Positions 9,983 to 35,204 are shown, counted from the stretch's first letter. The stretch: DNA of 64,000 nucleotides from Amycolatopsis sp. cg9 (GCF_041346945.1 NZ_CP166850.1:434001-498000); one strand, 5' to 3'. Notes: generated by a model from the letters alone, not told the origin. Made by a program: numbers and translations.

Positions 9983-12900
9983 TCAGGAGATGCCGAATTC
10001 GGTGTCGAGCAGCCGGAACATCTCGTCGTCGTCGGCCGAATCGAGGCGCTCCGCGATCGATTCGCGGTCCTCGCGCCACTGAGCGAGCAGGACCTCCAGC
10101 CGGGCCAGCGCCCGGCCGCGGTCCGCCGGGCCCGCCGCCGTGAGACCGGCTTCGAGGCGGTCGAGCTCCTCGGCGAGCCCGGTCGCGGCCGGCTCGACGC
10201 GGGTGCGCAGGTGCGCGGCCAGCGCTTCCGCCGTCGGGTGGTCGAAGACCAGCGTGCTCGGCAGGCTGAGCCCGGTCGCGCGGGACAGGCCGTTGCGCAG
10301 CTCGACCGACGCCAGCGAGTCGAGGCCGAGGTCGCGCAGGGGCTGGCGGACGTCCACCGACTCCGGTGTCGCGTGCCCGAGCACCACGGCGATCTCGCCG
10401 CGCACGATGTCGAGCAGCAGCCGGTCCAGCTCGGGGCCCTCGGCGGTGCCGAGGATCTCCGCGACCGCGCCGCCGGACGCCGGCTCGAGCGCCAGGACCT
10501 CGCGGACCTCGGGCAGCTCGCCGAGCAGCGGGCTCGGGCGCTGCGCGGTGAACGCCGGCACGAACCGCGTCCAGTCGACGTCCGCGACGACGACCGCCGG
10601 CTCGTCCCGCTCGATCGCCGCGACCAGCTCCGCGACCGCCCGCTCCGGCGGCAGCCCGGGCACCCCGCGCCGCGCCATCTGGACGCCGGCCTCGCCCTCG
10701 GCCAGGCCGGGCCCGGCCCACGGGCCCCAGGCGACCGACGTCGCGGTCAGGCCGCGGGCCCGGCGCGCTCCGGCGACGGCGTCGAGCGCCGCGTTGGCCG
10801 CGGAGTAGGCGCCCTGGCCGCCGCTGCCCCAGGTGGCCGCGATCGACGAGAACAGCACGAAGGCGTCGAGCGGGGTGTCGCCGAGCAGCTCGTCGAGGTG
10901 GGCCGCGCCCCGCACCTTCGCCGAGCGGACCCGCTCGAACTCGGCCACGGACGTCTCGGCCAGGTACTCGGGATCGGCCGCGCCGGCGGCGTGGATCACC
11001 GCGGCCGGCGGGAACTCGGCCAGCAGCGCGGCCAGCGCGTCCCGGTCGGCGACGTCGCACGCCCGGACCGTCACCCGCGCGCCGAGCGCGGTCAGGTCCT
11101 CGACCAGCCCGGGGGCGGCCAGGCCGCGACGGCCGGTCAGCACCAGGTGCTCGGCGCCGTCGGCGGCCAGGCGCCGGGCCACGTGCCCGCCGAGCGCGCC
11201 GGTGCCGCCGGTGATCAGCACCGTGCCGCGCGGCCGCCACTCGCGGACCTTCCGCGCGCCGGCCACGCGCACCAGCCGCCGGCCGAACACCCCGGACGGC
11301 CGCACCGCGATCTGGTCTTCGGGCCCGCCGAGGACCAGGTCGGCGTCGCCGGCGAGGTCGACGCACCCGCCCCAGCGGTGCGGGTGCTCCAGCCCCACGA
11401 CGCGGCCGAGACCCCAGATCCCGGCCGCGGCGGGGTCCACCGGCTCGCCCGGCTCGACCTGGACGGCGTTGCGCGTGACGCACCACAGCGGTGCTTCCCG
11501 GCCCGCGTCCCCGAGGGCCTGGACGAGCACGAGGACGTCGGCGGCGTCGGTGAGGTAGGACAGCACGCCGTCGGTTTCCGGCAGCCGGGCCGCGAGCTCC
11601 GCGCGGCCGATCCCGGCGGGCACCTCCAGCACCGTGACGCCTTCGGGGAGCCGCACGTCGCCGCCTTCGGGGACGACCGCGAGCCACCAGCCTTCGAGCG
11701 CGGCCGCGGTGCCGACCGGCTGCCAGGCCACGCGGTAGCGCCAGTCCGTGGTCCCGCCGTCGGCCTCGCCGCGCCAGCGGGCCAGCGCGGGCAGCACCGC
11801 GTCCACAGTGGAGCGTTCGACGCCGAGGGTTTCGGCCAGCCCGGTGCCGTCACCGTCGCGGACGGCGGCCCAGAACCGGGCGCCCGCCGGGTCGGCCGCC
11901 GGGGGCGTGCCCGGGGCGAGCCAGTAGCGCTCGCGCTCGAAGGGGTACGTCGGCAGGTCGACCCGCGTGGTCGCCGAGCCGAGCACCGATGCCCACTGTG
12001 GACTGACGCCGCGGACGTGCAGCCGGGCCAGCGCGGTGAGCAACGTCTCCGGTTCGGACCGGTCCGCGCGCAGCACCGGCACCGCCCCCTCGACCAGCGC
12101 GGACAGCACGGCGTCCGGGCCGATCTCGACGAACGTCGTGACGCCTTCTGCACGCAAAGCCTCGACACCGTCGGCGAACCGGACGGTGGCTTCGACCTGC
12201 CCGGCCCAGTACTCCGCGGTCTCCGGGCCGGTCCCGCCGGTGGGGACGAAGGGCAACTCCGGCGCCGCGAAGGAAAGCGTTCCCAGTGTCGCGCGGAAGC
12301 CCGGCAGCATCGGCGCCATCAACGGCGAGTGGAACGCGTGGCTCGTGGCGAGCCGCTTGGTCTTGGCGAACCGCGCGGCCACCTCCGCGACCGCGGTCGC
12401 CTCCCCGGACAGCACCACCGCGTCCGGACCGTTGACCGCCGCCAGCGACACGCCGTCCGGCAGCGGCAGGACGTCCGCTTCGGCCGCCTGCACCGCGATC
12501 ATCACGCCGCCCTCGGGCAACGCCTGCATCAGCCGGCCGCGCGCGGCGACCAGCGTGACCGCGTCGCCGAGCGTCAGGATCCCGGCGACGTGGGCGGCGG
12601 CGATCTCGCCGACCGAGTGGCCCAGCACGGCGTCCGGCCGGACCCCCCACGTTTCGAGGAGCCGCACGAGCGCGACCTCGACCGCGAAGATGCCCTGCTG
12701 CGCGTACTCGGTGCCGTCGAGTTCGGGGCCACCCGCGAAGACGACCTCCCGCACTCGCGGGTCGGGGCACGCGGCGTCGAACGCGGCCGCGAACGCCGGG
12801 TATTCCCCGTACAGCTCACGGCCCATCCCGGCCCGCTGGGATCCCTGGCCGGTGAACAGGAACGCCGTCTTGCCGCGCTCGGCGACCCCGGTGATCGCGC

Positions 12901-15900
12901 CGCGGCCGTCGCGGACCGCGGCGAGCCCGGCGGCGCGGTCGGCCGGCATGACCACCGCGCGGTGCGCGAACGCGGTCCGCCCGGAAGCGAGCACCCGCGC
13001 GACTTCCACCGGGTCGGCGTCGACCGCGAGCAGGCGTTCGGCCTGCGCGCGCAACGCCGTTTCGGTGCGCGCCGACAGCAGCCACGGCGCCGGCCCGGTG
13101 AACTCCGCCGGGGCGGGGGTGTCCGCCGGTTGTTCGAGGATCACGTGGGCGTTCGTGCCGCTGACGCCGAACGACGACACGGCGGCGCGCCGGACGCCGG
13201 TCTCCGGCCACGGCGTGGTGCCGGTCAGCAGCGCGACCGAACCCGCCGTCCAGTCCACTTTGGCCGACGGGGTGTCGAGGTGCAGCGTCCGCGGCAGGAC
13301 GCCGTGGCGCATGGCCTCGATCATCTTGATGACCCCGCCGACCCCGGACGCGGCCTGCGCGTGCCCGATGTTGGACTTGAGCGACCCGAGCCACAGCGGC
13401 GACGGCCGGTCCTGGCCGTAGGTGGCGAGGACGGCCTGCGCCTCGATCGGGTCACCCAGGACCGTGCCGGTGCCGTGGGCTTCGACGGCGTCGACGTCCG
13501 AAGCGGACAGTCCGGCGTTGGCCAGCGCCTGCCGGATCACCCGCTGCTGCGACGGCCCGTTCGGCGCCGTCAACCCGTTGGACGCGCCGTCGGAGTTGAC
13601 CGCCGACCCGGCGACCACGGCCAGCACCGGGTGCCCGAGCCGCCGCGCGTCCGAAAGCCTTTCCAGAAGCAGCATCCCGGCGCCCTCGGCCCAGGCCGTG
13701 CCGTCCGCGGTGTCCGAAAAGGACTTGATCCGGCCGTCCGGGGCGAGCCCGCGCTGCCGGCTGAACTCGACGAACGCGCCGGGGCTCGCCATGACCGTGA
13801 CCCCGCCGGCCAGTGCGAGCGCGCACTCGCCCGCCCGCAGCGACTGCGCCGCGAGGTGCAGCGCGACCAGGGACGACGAACACGCCGTGTCGACGGTCAG
13901 CGTCGGCCCTTCGAAGCCGAACGTGTAGGCGATCCGTCCGGAAAGGACACTGGCCGCGGTGCCGGTGCCGAGGTTGCCGCCGACGTGCTCGGGGGCCTCG
14001 TGCAGCGGCGGGCCGTAGTCCTGGGACGCGGTACCGGCGAACACGCCGACGGCGTCGCCCCGGACCGAGTGCGGGTCGATGCCCGCGTGCTCGAACGTCT
14101 CCCAGGCGACTTCCAGGAGCAGCCGCTGCTGCGGGTCCATCGCCAGCGCTTCGCGGGGGCTGAGTCCGAAGAAGGCGGCGTCGAACCCCGCGGCGTCGGC
14201 GAGGAAACCCCCGTGCCGGACGTAGGTCTTGCCCGGCCGGCCGGGTTCCGGGTCGTGCAGCGCGTCGACGTCCCAGCCGCGGTCGGCGGGGAACGGGCCG
14301 ATGGCGTCGGTGCCGGTCAGCACGAGGTCCCACAGCTGGGCCGGGGACGCGACGCCGCCCGGGTAGCGGCAGCCCATGCCGACGACGACGATCGGGTCGG
14401 CCGAACCCGCGTGCGCGACCGGCGCTTCGGTGGCCGTCCCGCCCGCGAGCCACGCGGCGAGCGCGGCCGGGGTCGGGTGGTCGAAGACGAGCGTGGCGGG
14501 CAGCGACAGCCCGGTCGCCGCACCCAGCCGGGAGCTGAGTTCGACGGCGGTCAGCGAGTCGAAGCCCAGGTCGGCGAACGCGCGGTCGGCGTCGAGGGCT
14601 TCGGGGTGGCCCAGCACCGCGGCGGCCTGCGCGCGCACCAGGTCCGTCAGGCTGCCGCCGGGCACGGGCACCGCCGGGCGGGTGCGGGCCGGTGCGCGGC
14701 CGTCGGCGGTGAGCCAGTAACGCTCGTGCTGGAAAGCGTAGGTCGGCAGGCCGGTGCGGCGCGCGCCGGTGAAGAACGCGGCCCAGTCGACCGGGACACC
14801 GTGGGTGTGCAGGGTGGCGACCGCCGTCAGCAGGGTGGCCGGCTCGTCTCGGTCCGGGCGCAGCGCGACTGCGGTCACGGCGTCGGTGAGGCCGCGGGCG
14901 AGCGCGGTGAGCACGCCGTCGGGGCCGAGTTCCAGGTACGCCGTGACCTCTTGGCCGGCCAGCGTCGCGACGGCGTCGGCGAACCGGACCGGCTCCCGGA
15001 CCTGCGCGGTCCAGTAGTCCACTGTGGACATGCCGGTGGCCTGCCCGGTGCGGGTGGACACCAGCGGCACGGCCGGTGCCCGGAAGTCCAATGCCCGCAG
15101 GGTGTCCGCCAGCGGTTCGAGGACCGGGTCCATCGCGGCGGAGTGGAACGCGTGGCTCGTCGTGAGCCGCCAGGTCCGGCGTCCCCGGTCCGCCCAGTGC
15201 GCCACGACTTCCGCAACGGCGTCTTCCGGACCGGAGACGACGACCGCGGAAGGGCCGTTGACGGCGGCCAGGTCGACCCCCGGCGGCAGCGCGAGTTCGG
15301 CTTCGCCGGCCTCGATCGCGGCCATGGCCCCGCCCGCGGGCACCGCCGCCATCAGCCGCCCGCGGGCGGCGACCAGCGTGGCCGCGTCGGCGAGGGAGAG
15401 CACCCCGGCCAGGTGGGCGGCGGTGATCTCGCCGAGCGAGTGCCCGGCGACGACGTCCGGCCGGATGCCCCACGACTCGACGAGCCGGGCGAGCGCGACC
15501 TCGACCGCGAACAGCCCGGCCTGCGCGTAGTCCGTGCGGTCGAGCAGCGTGTCGACCTCGGCGAAGACGACGTCCTTGAGCGGCGGCGCGCCGTCCCAGC
15601 ACGCGTCGATCTCCGCGCAGACGGCGTCGAACGCGGCGGCGAACACCGGGAAGGCGGCGTGCAGCTCGCGGCCCATGCCGGGCCGCTGGGCGCCCTGGCC
15701 GGTGCAGAGGAAGGCGAGCTTGGTCTCGGCGCGGGCCTTGCCCTGGACGAGCCCGGCGGCGGGCAGGCCCGCGGCCAGCGCGGCCAGCCCGGCGGGCAGC
15801 TCACCGACCACGACGGCCCGGTGCTCCAGCTGCGCACGGGTCGTGGCCAGCGAAAACGCGACGTCGACACTCGGCTCGACCGCACTCAGCCGAACCGCCT

Positions 15901-17401
15901 GCGCCCGCAACGCAGTTCCACTGCGAGCCGCCACCAGCCACGGCCCCAAGCGCCCCAATGTGGCGTTCGGTGCGTCAGACGCACCGAACGCCACATTGGG
16001 TGCGTCAGACGCAACCAACGCCACATTGGGGCGCTCCTCGACGATGACGTGCGCGTTCGTGCCGCTGACCCCGAACGACGAGACCCCGGCGCGGCGCGGG
16101 CGGTCCCCGGCGGGCCACGGCTGGGGCGAAGTGAGCAGGGAGACCGAACCGGACGTCCAGTCGACGTGCGGCGAGCGCTCGTCGGCGTGCAGGGTGCGCG
16201 GCAGCTTCTCCGCCTGGAGCGCGAGGACCGTCTTGATGATCCCGCCGATCCCGGCCGCGGCCTGGGCGTGCCCGATGTTGGACTTGAGCGACCCCAGCCA
16301 CAACGGCGTCGAGCGGTCCTGGCCGTAGGTGGCCAGCAGCGCCTGCGCCTCGATCGGGTCGCCCAGCACGGTGCCGGTGCCGTGCGCTTCGACGGCGTCC
16401 ACATCGGACGGGACGAGCCGGGCGTCGGCCAGCGCCGCCCGGATGACCCGCTGCTGCGCGGGACCGCTGGGCGCGGTGAGGCCGTTGGACGCGCCGTCGG
16501 AGTTGACCGCCGACCCGGCCAGCACGGCGAGGACGTCGTGACCGTTGGCCTGCGCGTCGGAAAGGCGTTCCAGCACCAGGACGCCGACGCCCTCGGCCCA
16601 GCCGGTGCCGTCCGCACCGGCGCCGAAGGACTTGCAGCGGCCGTCCGGGGCGAGCCCGCGCTGGCGGCTGAACTCGACGAACCCGCCCGGCGTGCTCATC
16701 ACCGACACGCCGGCCGCCAGCGCGAGGGTGCTCTCGCCCGCGCGCAGCGACCGGATCGCCAGGTGCACCGCGACGAGCGACGCCGAGCACGCGGTGTCCA
16801 CCGTGAGCGCCGGGCCTTCGAGGCCGAACGCGTACGCGATCCGTCCGGAAAGGACACTGGCGGCGAGCCCGGTCAGCAGGTGCCCTTCGACGTCGGCGGG
16901 AGCTTCGTGCAGCCGCGGCCCGTAGTCCTGGCCGTTGGTGCCCGCGAACACGCCGGTGCGGCTGCCGCGCACGGAATCCGGCGCGATGCCGGCCCGTTCG
17001 AACGCCTCCCACGCGGCTTCGAGCAGCAGGCGCTGCTGCGGGTCCATCGCCGTGGCTTCGCGCGGGCTGAGGTCGAACAGCGCGGCGTCGAACCCGGCGA
17101 CGTCGTCGAGGAAACCGCCGTGCCGGACGTAGCTCGTGCCGGGCGCGGACGACGGGTCGTAGAGCTTCGAAAGGTCCCAGCCGCGGTCCGCCGGGAACTC
17201 GGTCACGGCGTCGCGGCCCTCGTCGACCAGCGTCCACAGGTCTTCGGGCGAGGTGACGCCGCCGGGGTACCGGCAGCTCATCCCGACGACGGCGATCGGC
17301 TCGTGCGCGCGGTCCTCGAGCTCCCGGACCCGGCCGCGGGCTTCGCGCAGGTCGCCGGTGGCGCGCTTGAGGTAGTCGAGGAGCTTCTGTTCGTTCGTCA
17401 C
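9983..17401 (-). CDS. Modular type I PKS, extension modules 4 and 5
   Basis: 2472 residues. N-terminal docking helix ([18 protein letters not shown]). Module 4 has KS (Cys205 in DTACSAS, where the usual second Ser is Ala), AT with GHSLGE and HAFHS (malonyl type), and ACP Ser949. There is no KR, so a beta-keto group should remain. Module 5 has KS Cys1174, AT with HAFHS (malonyl), KR (GGTGALG near 2061, WGSGGQGAY near 2199) and ACP Ser2362. The Trp before the catalytic Tyr and the lack of an LDD motif fit an A-type KR. The C-terminal helical tail ends in TEFGIS and should dock the next protein. The GTG start at 17401 overlaps the stop of the upstream gene by 4 bp, so translation is coupled. A palindromic element lies in frame in the module 4 KS-AT linker (residues about 456-485). 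Confidence 0.96.
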   Translation of the reverse strand: MTNEQKLLDYLKRATGDLREARGRVRELEDRAHEPIAVVGMSCRYPGGVTSPEDLWTLVDEGRDAVTEFPADRGWDLSKLYDPSSAPGTSYVRHGGFLDDVAGFDAALFDLSPREATAMDPQQRLLLEAAWEAFERAGIAPDSVRGSRTGVFAGTNGQDYGPRLHEAPADVEGHLLTGLAASVLSGRIAYAFGLEGPALTVDTACSASLVAVHLAIRSLRAGESTLALAAGVSVMSTPGGFVEFSRQRGLAPDGRCKSFGAGADGTGWAEGVGVLVLERLSDAQANGHDVLAVLAGSAVNSDGASNGLTAPSGPAQQRVIRAALADARLVPSDVDAVEAHGTGTVLGDPIEAQALLATYGQDRSTPLWLGSLKSNIGHAQAAAGIGGIIKTVLALQAEKLPRTLHADERSPHVDWTSGSVSLLTSPQPWPAGDRPRRAGVSSFGVSGTNAHVIVEERPNVALVASDAPNVAFGASDAPNATLGRLGPWLVAARSGTALRAQAVRLSAVEPSVDVAFSLATTRAQLEHRAVVVGELPAGLAALAAGLPAAGLVQGKARAETKLAFLCTGQGAQRPGMGRELHAAFPVFAAAFDAVCAEIDACWDGAPPLKDVVFAEVDTLLDRTDYAQAGLFAVEVALARLVESWGIRPDVVAGHSLGEITAAHLAGVLSLADAATLVAARGRLMAAVPAGGAMAAIEAGEAELALPPGVDLAAVNGPSAVVVSGPEDAVAEVVAHWADRGRRTWRLTTSHAFHSAAMDPVLEPLADTLRALDFRAPAVPLVSTRTGQATGMSTVDYWTAQVREPVRFADAVATLAGQEVTAYLELGPDGVLTALARGLTDAVTAVALRPDRDEPATLLTAVATLHTHGVPVDWAAFFTGARRTGLPTYAFQHERYWLTADGRAPARTRPAVPVPGGSLTDLVRAQAAAVLGHPEALDADRAFADLGFDSLTAVELSSRLGAATGLSLPATLVFDHPTPAALAAWLAGGTATEAPVAHAGSADPIVVVGMGCRYPGGVASPAQLWDLVLTGTDAIGPFPADRGWDVDALHDPEPGRPGKTYVRHGGFLADAAGFDAAFFGLSPREALAMDPQQRLLLEVAWETFEHAGIDPHSVRGDAVGVFAGTASQDYGPPLHEAPEHVGGNLGTGTAASVLSGRIAYTFGFEGPTLTVDTACSSSLVALHLAAQSLRAGECALALAGGVTVMASPGAFVEFSRQRGLAPDGRIKSFSDTADGTAWAEGAGMLLLERLSDARRLGHPVLAVVAGSAVNSDGASNGLTAPNGPSQQRVIRQALANAGLSASDVDAVEAHGTGTVLGDPIEAQAVLATYGQDRPSPLWLGSLKSNIGHAQAASGVGGVIKMIEAMRHGVLPRTLHLDTPSAKVDWTAGSVALLTGTTPWPETGVRRAAVSSFGVSGTNAHVILEQPADTPAPAEFTGPAPWLLSARTETALRAQAERLLAVDADPVEVARVLASGRTAFAHRAVVMPADRAAGLAAVRDGRGAITGVAERGKTAFLFTGQGSQRAGMGRELYGEYPAFAAAFDAACPDPRVREVVFAGGPELDGTEYAQQGIFAVEVALVRLLETWGVRPDAVLGHSVGEIAAAHVAGILTLGDAVTLVAARGRLMQALPEGGVMIAVQAAEADVLPLPDGVSLAAVNGPDAVVLSGEATAVAEVAARFAKTKRLATSHAFHSPLMAPMLPGFRATLGTLSFAAPELPFVPTGGTGPETAEYWAGQVEATVRFADGVEALRAEGVTTFVEIGPDAVLSALVEGAVPVLRADRSEPETLLTALARLHVRGVSPQWASVLGSATTRVDLPTYPFERERYWLAPGTPPAADPAGARFWAAVRDGDGTGLAETLGVERSTVDAVLPALARWRGEADGGTTDWRYRVAWQPVGTAAALEGWWLAVVPEGGDVRLPEGVTVLEVPAGIGRAELAARLPETDGVLSYLTDAADVLVLVQALGDAGREAPLWCVTRNAVQVEPGEPVDPAAAGIWGLGRVVGLEHPHRWGGCVDLAGDADLVLGGPEDQIAVRPSGVFGRRLVRVAGARKVREWRPRGTVLITGGTGALGGHVARRLAADGAEHLVLTGRRGLAAPGLVEDLTALGARVTVRACDVADRDALAALLAEFPPAAVIHAAGAADPEYLAETSVAEFERVRSAKVRGAAHLDELLGDTPLDAFVLFSSIAATWGSGGQGAYSAANAALDAVAGARRARGLTATSVAWGPWAGPGLAEGEAGVQMARRGVPGLPPERAVAELVAAIERDEPAVVVADVDWTRFVPAFTAQRPSPLLGELPEVREVLALEPASGGAVAEILGTAEGPELDRLLLDIVRGEIAVVLGHATPESVDVRQPLRDLGLDSLASVELRNGLSRATGLSLPSTLVFDHPTAEALAAHLRTRVEPAATGLAEELDRLEAGLTAAGPADRGRALARLEVLLAQWREDRESIAERLDSADDDEMFRLLDTEFGIS
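15950..16034. repeat. [13 protein letters not shown] palindromic element inside PKS module 4
   Basis: 85-bp element. Its first part (15954-16000) is a perfect inverted repeat with 23-bp arms around one central base. A second right half follows in tandem, ending in TTGGGGCGC. It is read in frame in the KS-AT linker and encodes a peptide of the form [16 protein letters not shown]. Related copies lie at 24291-24380, 29231-29315 and, outside genes, 35288-35372. Confidence 0.9.
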
Positions 17402-20400
17402 TTGGCGGCACCCAGTTCTTCGTCGAGCAGGGCGAACATCTCGTCGGCCGTGGCGTCCGCCAGCTCCGCGCCGGCGTCCGGCCCGGCCGCGACGAGCGTC
17501 CGGAGCCGGGTCAGCACGTGGGCGCGCGCGGCGCCGTCGAGGTCGCGCAGGCCGGACTCGAGCGCGTCGAGGTGGCGGTCGAGGCCGTCCGACGCCGTGC
17601 CCGACAGCTCGCCCAGCAGGTGTTCGGCCAGCGCGGCGGCGGTCGGGTGGTCGAACACCACCGTCACCGGCAGCTCCAGCCCGGTCGCCGCGGCGAGGCG
17701 GTTGCGCAGCTGGACGCCCGCCGCCGAGTCGAAGCCCAGCTCGCGGAACGACCCGCCCGGCTCGACGTCGTCGGCCGAGGGGTGGCCGAGCACGGCCGCC
17801 GCGGCGGAGCGGACCAGCTTCACCAGTTCCCGCCGCTGCTCGCCCCCGCTCAGCCCCAGCACTTTCACGTGAAAGTGAGGCGGAGAGCCCACCTCCGGCT
17901 CACTTTCACGTGAAAGTGCCGTCCGGGTGGTGAGCCAGTGGTTGCGGTGGTCGAACGCGTAGGTGGGCAGGTCGATCCGCCGTCCCGCGGGCAGCGCCCA
18001 GTCGACGTCGATGCCGCGGACGGCCAGCTCGGCCAGTGCCAGCCGGACCCGGCCGAGGCCGCCGTCGCCGCGGCGCAGCGCACCGGCGACGACCGCGCCC
18101 GGCGCCGTCTGCTGCATCCCCAGCGTCAGCACCGGGTGCGGGCTGAGCTCGACGAACGTCGTCCAGCCTTCGGCCAGCACGGCCCGCAACGCCGGGTCGA
18201 ACAGCACCGGCCGGCGCAGGTTCGTGAACCAGTACTCCGCGTCCAGGCCGGTGGTGTCGAACACCGACGCGGTCACCGTCGAGACGAACGGGACGTCGGC
18301 CGGGCGCGGCCGGATCGGCGCGAGGTCGGCCAGCAGCCGCTCCCGCAGCGAGTCGACCTGCGCGGAGTGGGACGCGTAGTCCACCGGGATCCGTTTCGCG
18401 TGCTCACCGCACTTTTCGACGAGATCGTCCAATGCGGACGGTTCGCCGGACACGACCACCGACGCGGCCCCATTGACCGCGGCGATCGCAAGCCCCGGCG
18501 ACAGGAGCTCTTCGACCTCGGCGAGCGGCAGCCGGACCGAAACCATGCCGCCCTGGCCGGACAACGCGGCGAGCGCGCGGCTGCGCAGCGCCACCACGCG
18601 CGCACCGTCCGAAAGGGACAGTGCGCCCGCGACGCAGGCGGCGGCGATTTCGCCCTGGCTGTGCCCCAGCACGGCCGCGGGCCGGACGCCGTGGGCTTCC
18701 CACAGCGCGGCCAGCGACACCATCACGGCCCACAGCGCGGGCTGGACGACGTCGACGCGGTCGAGCTCGTCCCCGCGGCGCAGCACGCGCAGCAGGTCGA
18801 AGTCGGTGAACGGCACCAGCGCGGCCGCGCACTCGGCCAGCCGGGCGGCGAACACCGGAGACGTTTCCAGCAGCTCGCGGCCCATCCCGGCCCACTGGGA
18901 ACCCTGGCCGGGGAAGACGAACACCGCGTCCGGCCCGGCGTCGGCGAGCCCGGTGACCACAGTGGACGCTTCTTCGCCCGCGGCGAGCGCCGCGAGCCCC
19001 CGGCGCCGGTCCGCGCCGAGCACGACCGCCCGGTGCTCGAACCGGCTGCGCGAAATCAGCAGCGAATGAGCGACGTCGAGCGGGTTCTCGTCCGCCAGGG
19101 ACAGCAGCCGCGCGGCCTGACCGCGCAACGCCGCGGCGCTCCGGGCGGACAGCACCCACGGTGCCTCGGGAACGTCCGGGGACGAGGCCGCCGGTTCGGC
19201 GGCGGGCGCCTCTTCCAGGATCACGTGCGCGTTGGTCCCGCTGACCCCGAACGACGACACCCCGGCCCGGCGCGGCCGGTCCCCGGCGGGCCACGGCTGA
19301 GGCGACGTCAGCAACGAAACCGCACCCGCCGTCCAGTCCACGTGCGGCGACGGCTCGTCGGCGTGCAACGTCTTCGGCAGCACTCCGTGCCGCAGCGCCA
19401 GGATCATCTTCAGCAGCCCGGCGACGCCGGCGGCGGCCTGGGTGTGACCGAGGTTCGACTTGACCGACCCGAGCCACAGCGGCTCCGCCCGGTCCTGCCC
19501 GTACGCCGCCAGCAACGCCTGCGCCTCGATCGGGTCGCCCAGCGCGGTGCCGGTCCCGTGCGCCTCGACGGCGTCTACATCGGACGGTGCGAGCCGCGCG
19601 TCGGCGAGCGCCTGCGCGATGACCCGCTGCTGCGCGGGACCGTTCGGCGCGGTCAGGCCGTTGGACGCGCCGTCGGAGTTCACCGCCGAGCCGCGCACCA
19701 CGGCCAGCACCGGGTGCCCGAGCCGGCGGGCGTCGGAAAGCCGTTCCAGCAGCAGGACACCGGCGCCCTCGGCGAAGCCGGTGCCGTCGGCGCCCGCGCC
19801 GAACGCCTTGCAGCGCCCGTCGGCGGAAAGCCCGCGCTGGCGCGAGAACTCGACGAACACCGACGGCGTCGCGAGCACCGTCGCCCCGCCCGCGAGCGCG
19901 AGCGTGCACTCGCCGCGGCGCAGCGCCTGCACCGCCAGGTGCACCGCGACCAGCGACGACGAGCAGGCGGTGTCCAGGGTCAGCGCCGGGCCCTCGAAGC
20001 CGAAGGTGTAGGCGATCCGGCCCGATGCCAGCGAACCGGACGTACCCATCAGCACGCGGCCGGCGAGGTCCGCGTCGGCCGCGCCGGTGCCGTAGTCGGC
20101 GTACATCGTCCCGGCGAACACCCCGGTCCGGCTGCCGCGCAACGACACCGGGTCGATGCCGGCCCGCTCGATGGCCTCCCAGGACAGTTCGAGCAGGAGC
20201 CGGTGCTGCGGGTCGGTGACCTCGGCGGCGGCCGGGGACATGCCGAAGAACCCGGCGTCGAACGCGCCCGGCTCGGCGAGGAAACCGCCGTGGCGGGTGC
20301 TGGAGTGCCCCGGTTCGTCCGGCCGGTGCAGGCTTTCGACGTCCCAGCCGCGGTCGCCGGGGAACTCGGTGATGGCGTCGGTGCCGCCGTCGAGCAGCCG

Positions 20401-20551
20401 CCAGAGGTCCTCGGGCGTCGTGACGCCGCCGGGGTACCGGCAGCCGGTGCCGACGACGGCGATCGGCTCCTCGGCGGCGCGCAGCTTCTCGCGGGCCTGG
20501 TGCAGTTCGAGGGTGACCCAGCGGAGGTTCTCCAGCACGCGGTCGTCGTGC

Positions 20552-20559
<8 letters not shown>
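17398..20559 (-). CDS. Modular type I PKS, extension module 3 (KS-AT-ACP)
   Basis: 1053 residues forming a single minimal module. It has an N-terminal docking helix ([19 protein letters not shown]), KS about 33-455 with Cys199 in DTACSSS, AT with GHSQGE near 631 and YASHS near 727 (methylmalonyl type), and ACP with Ser945. The ACP motif reads [11 protein letters not shown] where most modules here have [11 protein letters not shown]. There is no KR, DH or ER, so the product keeps an alpha-methyl beta-keto thioester. The ATG at 20559 overlaps the end of the preceding PKS gene by 8 bp, and the stop overlaps the next start by 4 bp. The linker between AT and ACP (residues about 881-900) is made largely of a palindromic insertion. 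A small one-module protein between multimodular ones is a usual arrangement. Confidence 0.95.
17860..17918. repeat. Nested palindrome in the module 3 AT-ACP linker
   Basis: Two copies of the 18-bp perfect palindrome CACTTTCACGTGAAAGTG (17860-17877 and 17901-17918) flank a 23-bp spacer that is itself an imperfect inverted repeat. The whole 59 bp folds back on itself almost perfectly. It is in frame and encodes HFHVKV-like residues. The sequence matches neither flanking domain, so it looks inserted. Confidence 0.9.
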
Positions 20560-33415
<12,856 letters not shown>

Positions 33416-33450
33416 GGACCCTCCTCACGGTTTTCTTGCGGTACCTCGAA

Positions 33451-33491
33451 AAGTTAGAAGAACCGGCTTCTGCTTCGCTTCCACCGGCTTC
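33451..33491 (-). promoter_or_regulatory. Candidate SARP operator and -10 box for the PKS operon
   Basis: Read on the minus strand, three related heptamers GAAGCCG, GAAGCGA and GAAGCCG end at 33491-33485, 33481-33475 and 33470-33464, spaced 10 and 11 bp. Seven bases after the last one comes TAACTT (33456-33451), a good -10 hexamer. The PKS start codon is 35 bp further on. SARP activators bind heptamer direct repeats on an 11-bp phase just upstream of the -10, so this fits that class. The stretch 33492-33556 shows nothing else clear. Confidence 0.55.
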
Positions 33492-33556
33492 CCCGGGCCT
33501 GAAAGTCACCGGCCGCGACGGAAGCGACGCGATCCGTGGCGCCCCGCGGGCACGAA

Positions 33557-33588
33557 GAAGGGGACTGCCCTCGCGGACAGTCCCCTTC
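33557..33588 (-). terminator. Intrinsic terminator of the esterase gene
   Basis: A perfect 11-bp stem (33557-33567 with 33578-33588) encloses a 10-base loop. It starts 14 bp beyond the esterase stop in the direction of transcription, and the sequence after it on the minus strand reads TTCGTG. The T-run is short, but the stem is strong and well placed. It would also shield the PKS promoter from read-through. Confidence 0.65.
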
Positions 33589-33602
33589 GGCAACACCGGG
33601 TT

Positions 33603-35204
33603 TCAGGCGCCCGGCGGAGGCGGCACGGTCGCCCAGAAGTCGCACTGGCTGCGCGTCGCCAGGTCGATCTTCTGGTTCCCGCCGGCGGACGCGAGGTCCA
33701 GCGACAGCGCGTCACGCGCCGTTCCGGTGCTGAACCGCGGCCACGCGGGCAGGCCCGAAGCGTTCGGGTCGCCGGTGCGGGCGAACGTCGACCAGTACTT
33801 GACCATCTGGTCCGAAAGCGCTTGCTGCTGCGCGTTCAGCGTCGCGCCGGTGAACTTCGGGAAGAGGTAGTTCAGTTCCGCGCCGTGCTCGGCACCCTCG
33901 TCGAAGCCGGGGATGTCGACCACCGGTGGCGCCGTGCGGTCGGAGAACTGGTAGACGAACAGCTTGGCCTGCCCGGCGATCGCGGCCCGGTACGCCGTGA
34001 CGTGCTGGCAGGTGGCGAGCTGGTCGTCACCGGCGTCGCTGAGCACCTGCGACAGCGCGAGGCCCGGCGTCGGGTAGGCGGACGCGGGGTACCGCGCCAG
34101 GACGCGGTCGGCGTCCACGCCGAAGGTGTTCCGGATGATCTGCGGGTAGGACTCGGCGGTGACCGGGTTGCCCGAGGCGTCGTACTGGATGCTGACGATC
34201 ATCCGCATCTCGTCGCGGTTGTTGCCCCACAACATCGGCACGCGGTTGAACTTGCCCTGCCGGAAGGCGTCGATCGGCTGCAGCGGCTGCTCGCTGCCCC
34301 CGACCACGGGCCCCTGCGGCAGCGGCGGCCACGCCTGCATCAGCGCCTTGACGTCGGTCTTGCCGCGCAGGCAGTTCGCGGCCGCGGCGGCGTCGGCGCA
34401 GCCGGACTGCGTGGCCACGGTCGTGCCCATGGTCTCGGCGGCGTCCTTGGTGAGCAGCGGGGAGCCGCAGCTGTAGGTCTCGCCGATCGCGCGCTGGAAC
34501 AGCCCGGCCGAGGCGGGCGACGCGAGGTGGATGCACGCGGCCCCGGCGCCGGCGGACTGGCCGCCGATGGTGATGTTGCCGGGGTTCCCGCCGAAGCCGG
34601 CGATGTTGCGCTGCACCCACTTCAGCGACGCGCGCTGGTCCTGGATGCCGAAGTTGCCGGACTGCACGCCGGGCGTCTCGCCGTCGAGGGAGGGCAGCGC
34701 GAGGAAGCCCAGCACGCCGACCCGGTAGTTGACGGTGACGACCACGACGTCGCCCTGCACGGCCAGGCGGGCGGCGTCGTAGGTGGAGCTGGTGCCGTTC
34801 TGGAAACCGCCGCCGTAGAACCACACGACGACCGGCTTGACCCCGGACGTCTTCGGCGCGAAGACGTTCAGGTAGAGGCAGTTCTCCTCGTAGGACTCGA
34901 TGATCCCGCCGAGCCCGCCGAGCTGCGCGCACTGGCTGCGGAAGTTCGTGGCGTCGAGGACGCCGTCCCACGACTTCGCGGCCTGCGGCGCCCGCCACCG
35001 CAGCGACCCGACCGGCGGCGCGGCGTAGGGCACGCCCTTGAACGTCACCAGGTCGGCGGCCGCGGTCCCGCGGACCACGCCGGTCTCGGTGAGCGCCAGC
35101 TCCCCGACGTACTTCGCCTCATCGGCGGTCGCCGGCCCGGCGACCCCCGACACCGCGAGCGCCACGGCGGCACCGACCGCGGCGATGGCTCTACCCCATC
35201 TCAT
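33603..35204 (-). CDS. Secreted type B carboxylesterase
   Basis: 533 residues. A signal peptide (MRWGRAIAAVGAAVALAVSG, with likely cleavage after PATA) precedes a complete carboxylesterase/lipase fold. Visible marks are the SEENCLYLNVF-like segment (ESYEENCLYLNVF), an oxyanion-hole GGGF, the nucleophile elbow GGQSAGAG, and a GAEHGAEL motif placing the catalytic His. It should hydrolyse ester bonds outside the membrane; the substrate cannot be told from sequence. The ATG at 35204 is preferred over the adjacent TTG because of a GGAG five bases upstream. It has its own terminator and lies between the PKS operon and the AfsR-type regulator. It could tailor or deactivate an exported product, or be unrelated housekeeping. 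Confidence 0.9.
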   Translation of the reverse strand: MRWGRAIAAVGAAVALAVSGVAGPATADEAKYVGELALTETGVVRGTAAADLVTFKGVPYAAPPVGSLRWRAPQAAKSWDGVLDATNFRSQCAQLGGLGGIIESYEENCLYLNVFAPKTSGVKPVVVWFYGGGFQNGTSSTYDAARLAVQGDVVVVTVNYRVGVLGFLALPSLDGETPGVQSGNFGIQDQRASLKWVQRNIAGFGGNPGNITIGGQSAGAGAACIHLASPASAGLFQRAIGETYSCGSPLLTKDAAETMGTTVATQSGCADAAAAANCLRGKTDVKALMQAWPPLPQGPVVGGSEQPLQPIDAFRQGKFNRVPMLWGNNRDEMRMIVSIQYDASGNPVTAESYPQIIRNTFGVDADRVLARYPASAYPTPGLALSQVLSDAGDDQLATCQHVTAYRAAIAGQAKLFVYQFSDRTAPPVVDIPGFDEGAEHGAELNYLFPKFTGATLNAQQQALSDQMVKYWSTFARTGDPNASGLPAWPRFSTGTARDALSLDLASAGGNQKIDLATRSQCDFWATVPPPPGA

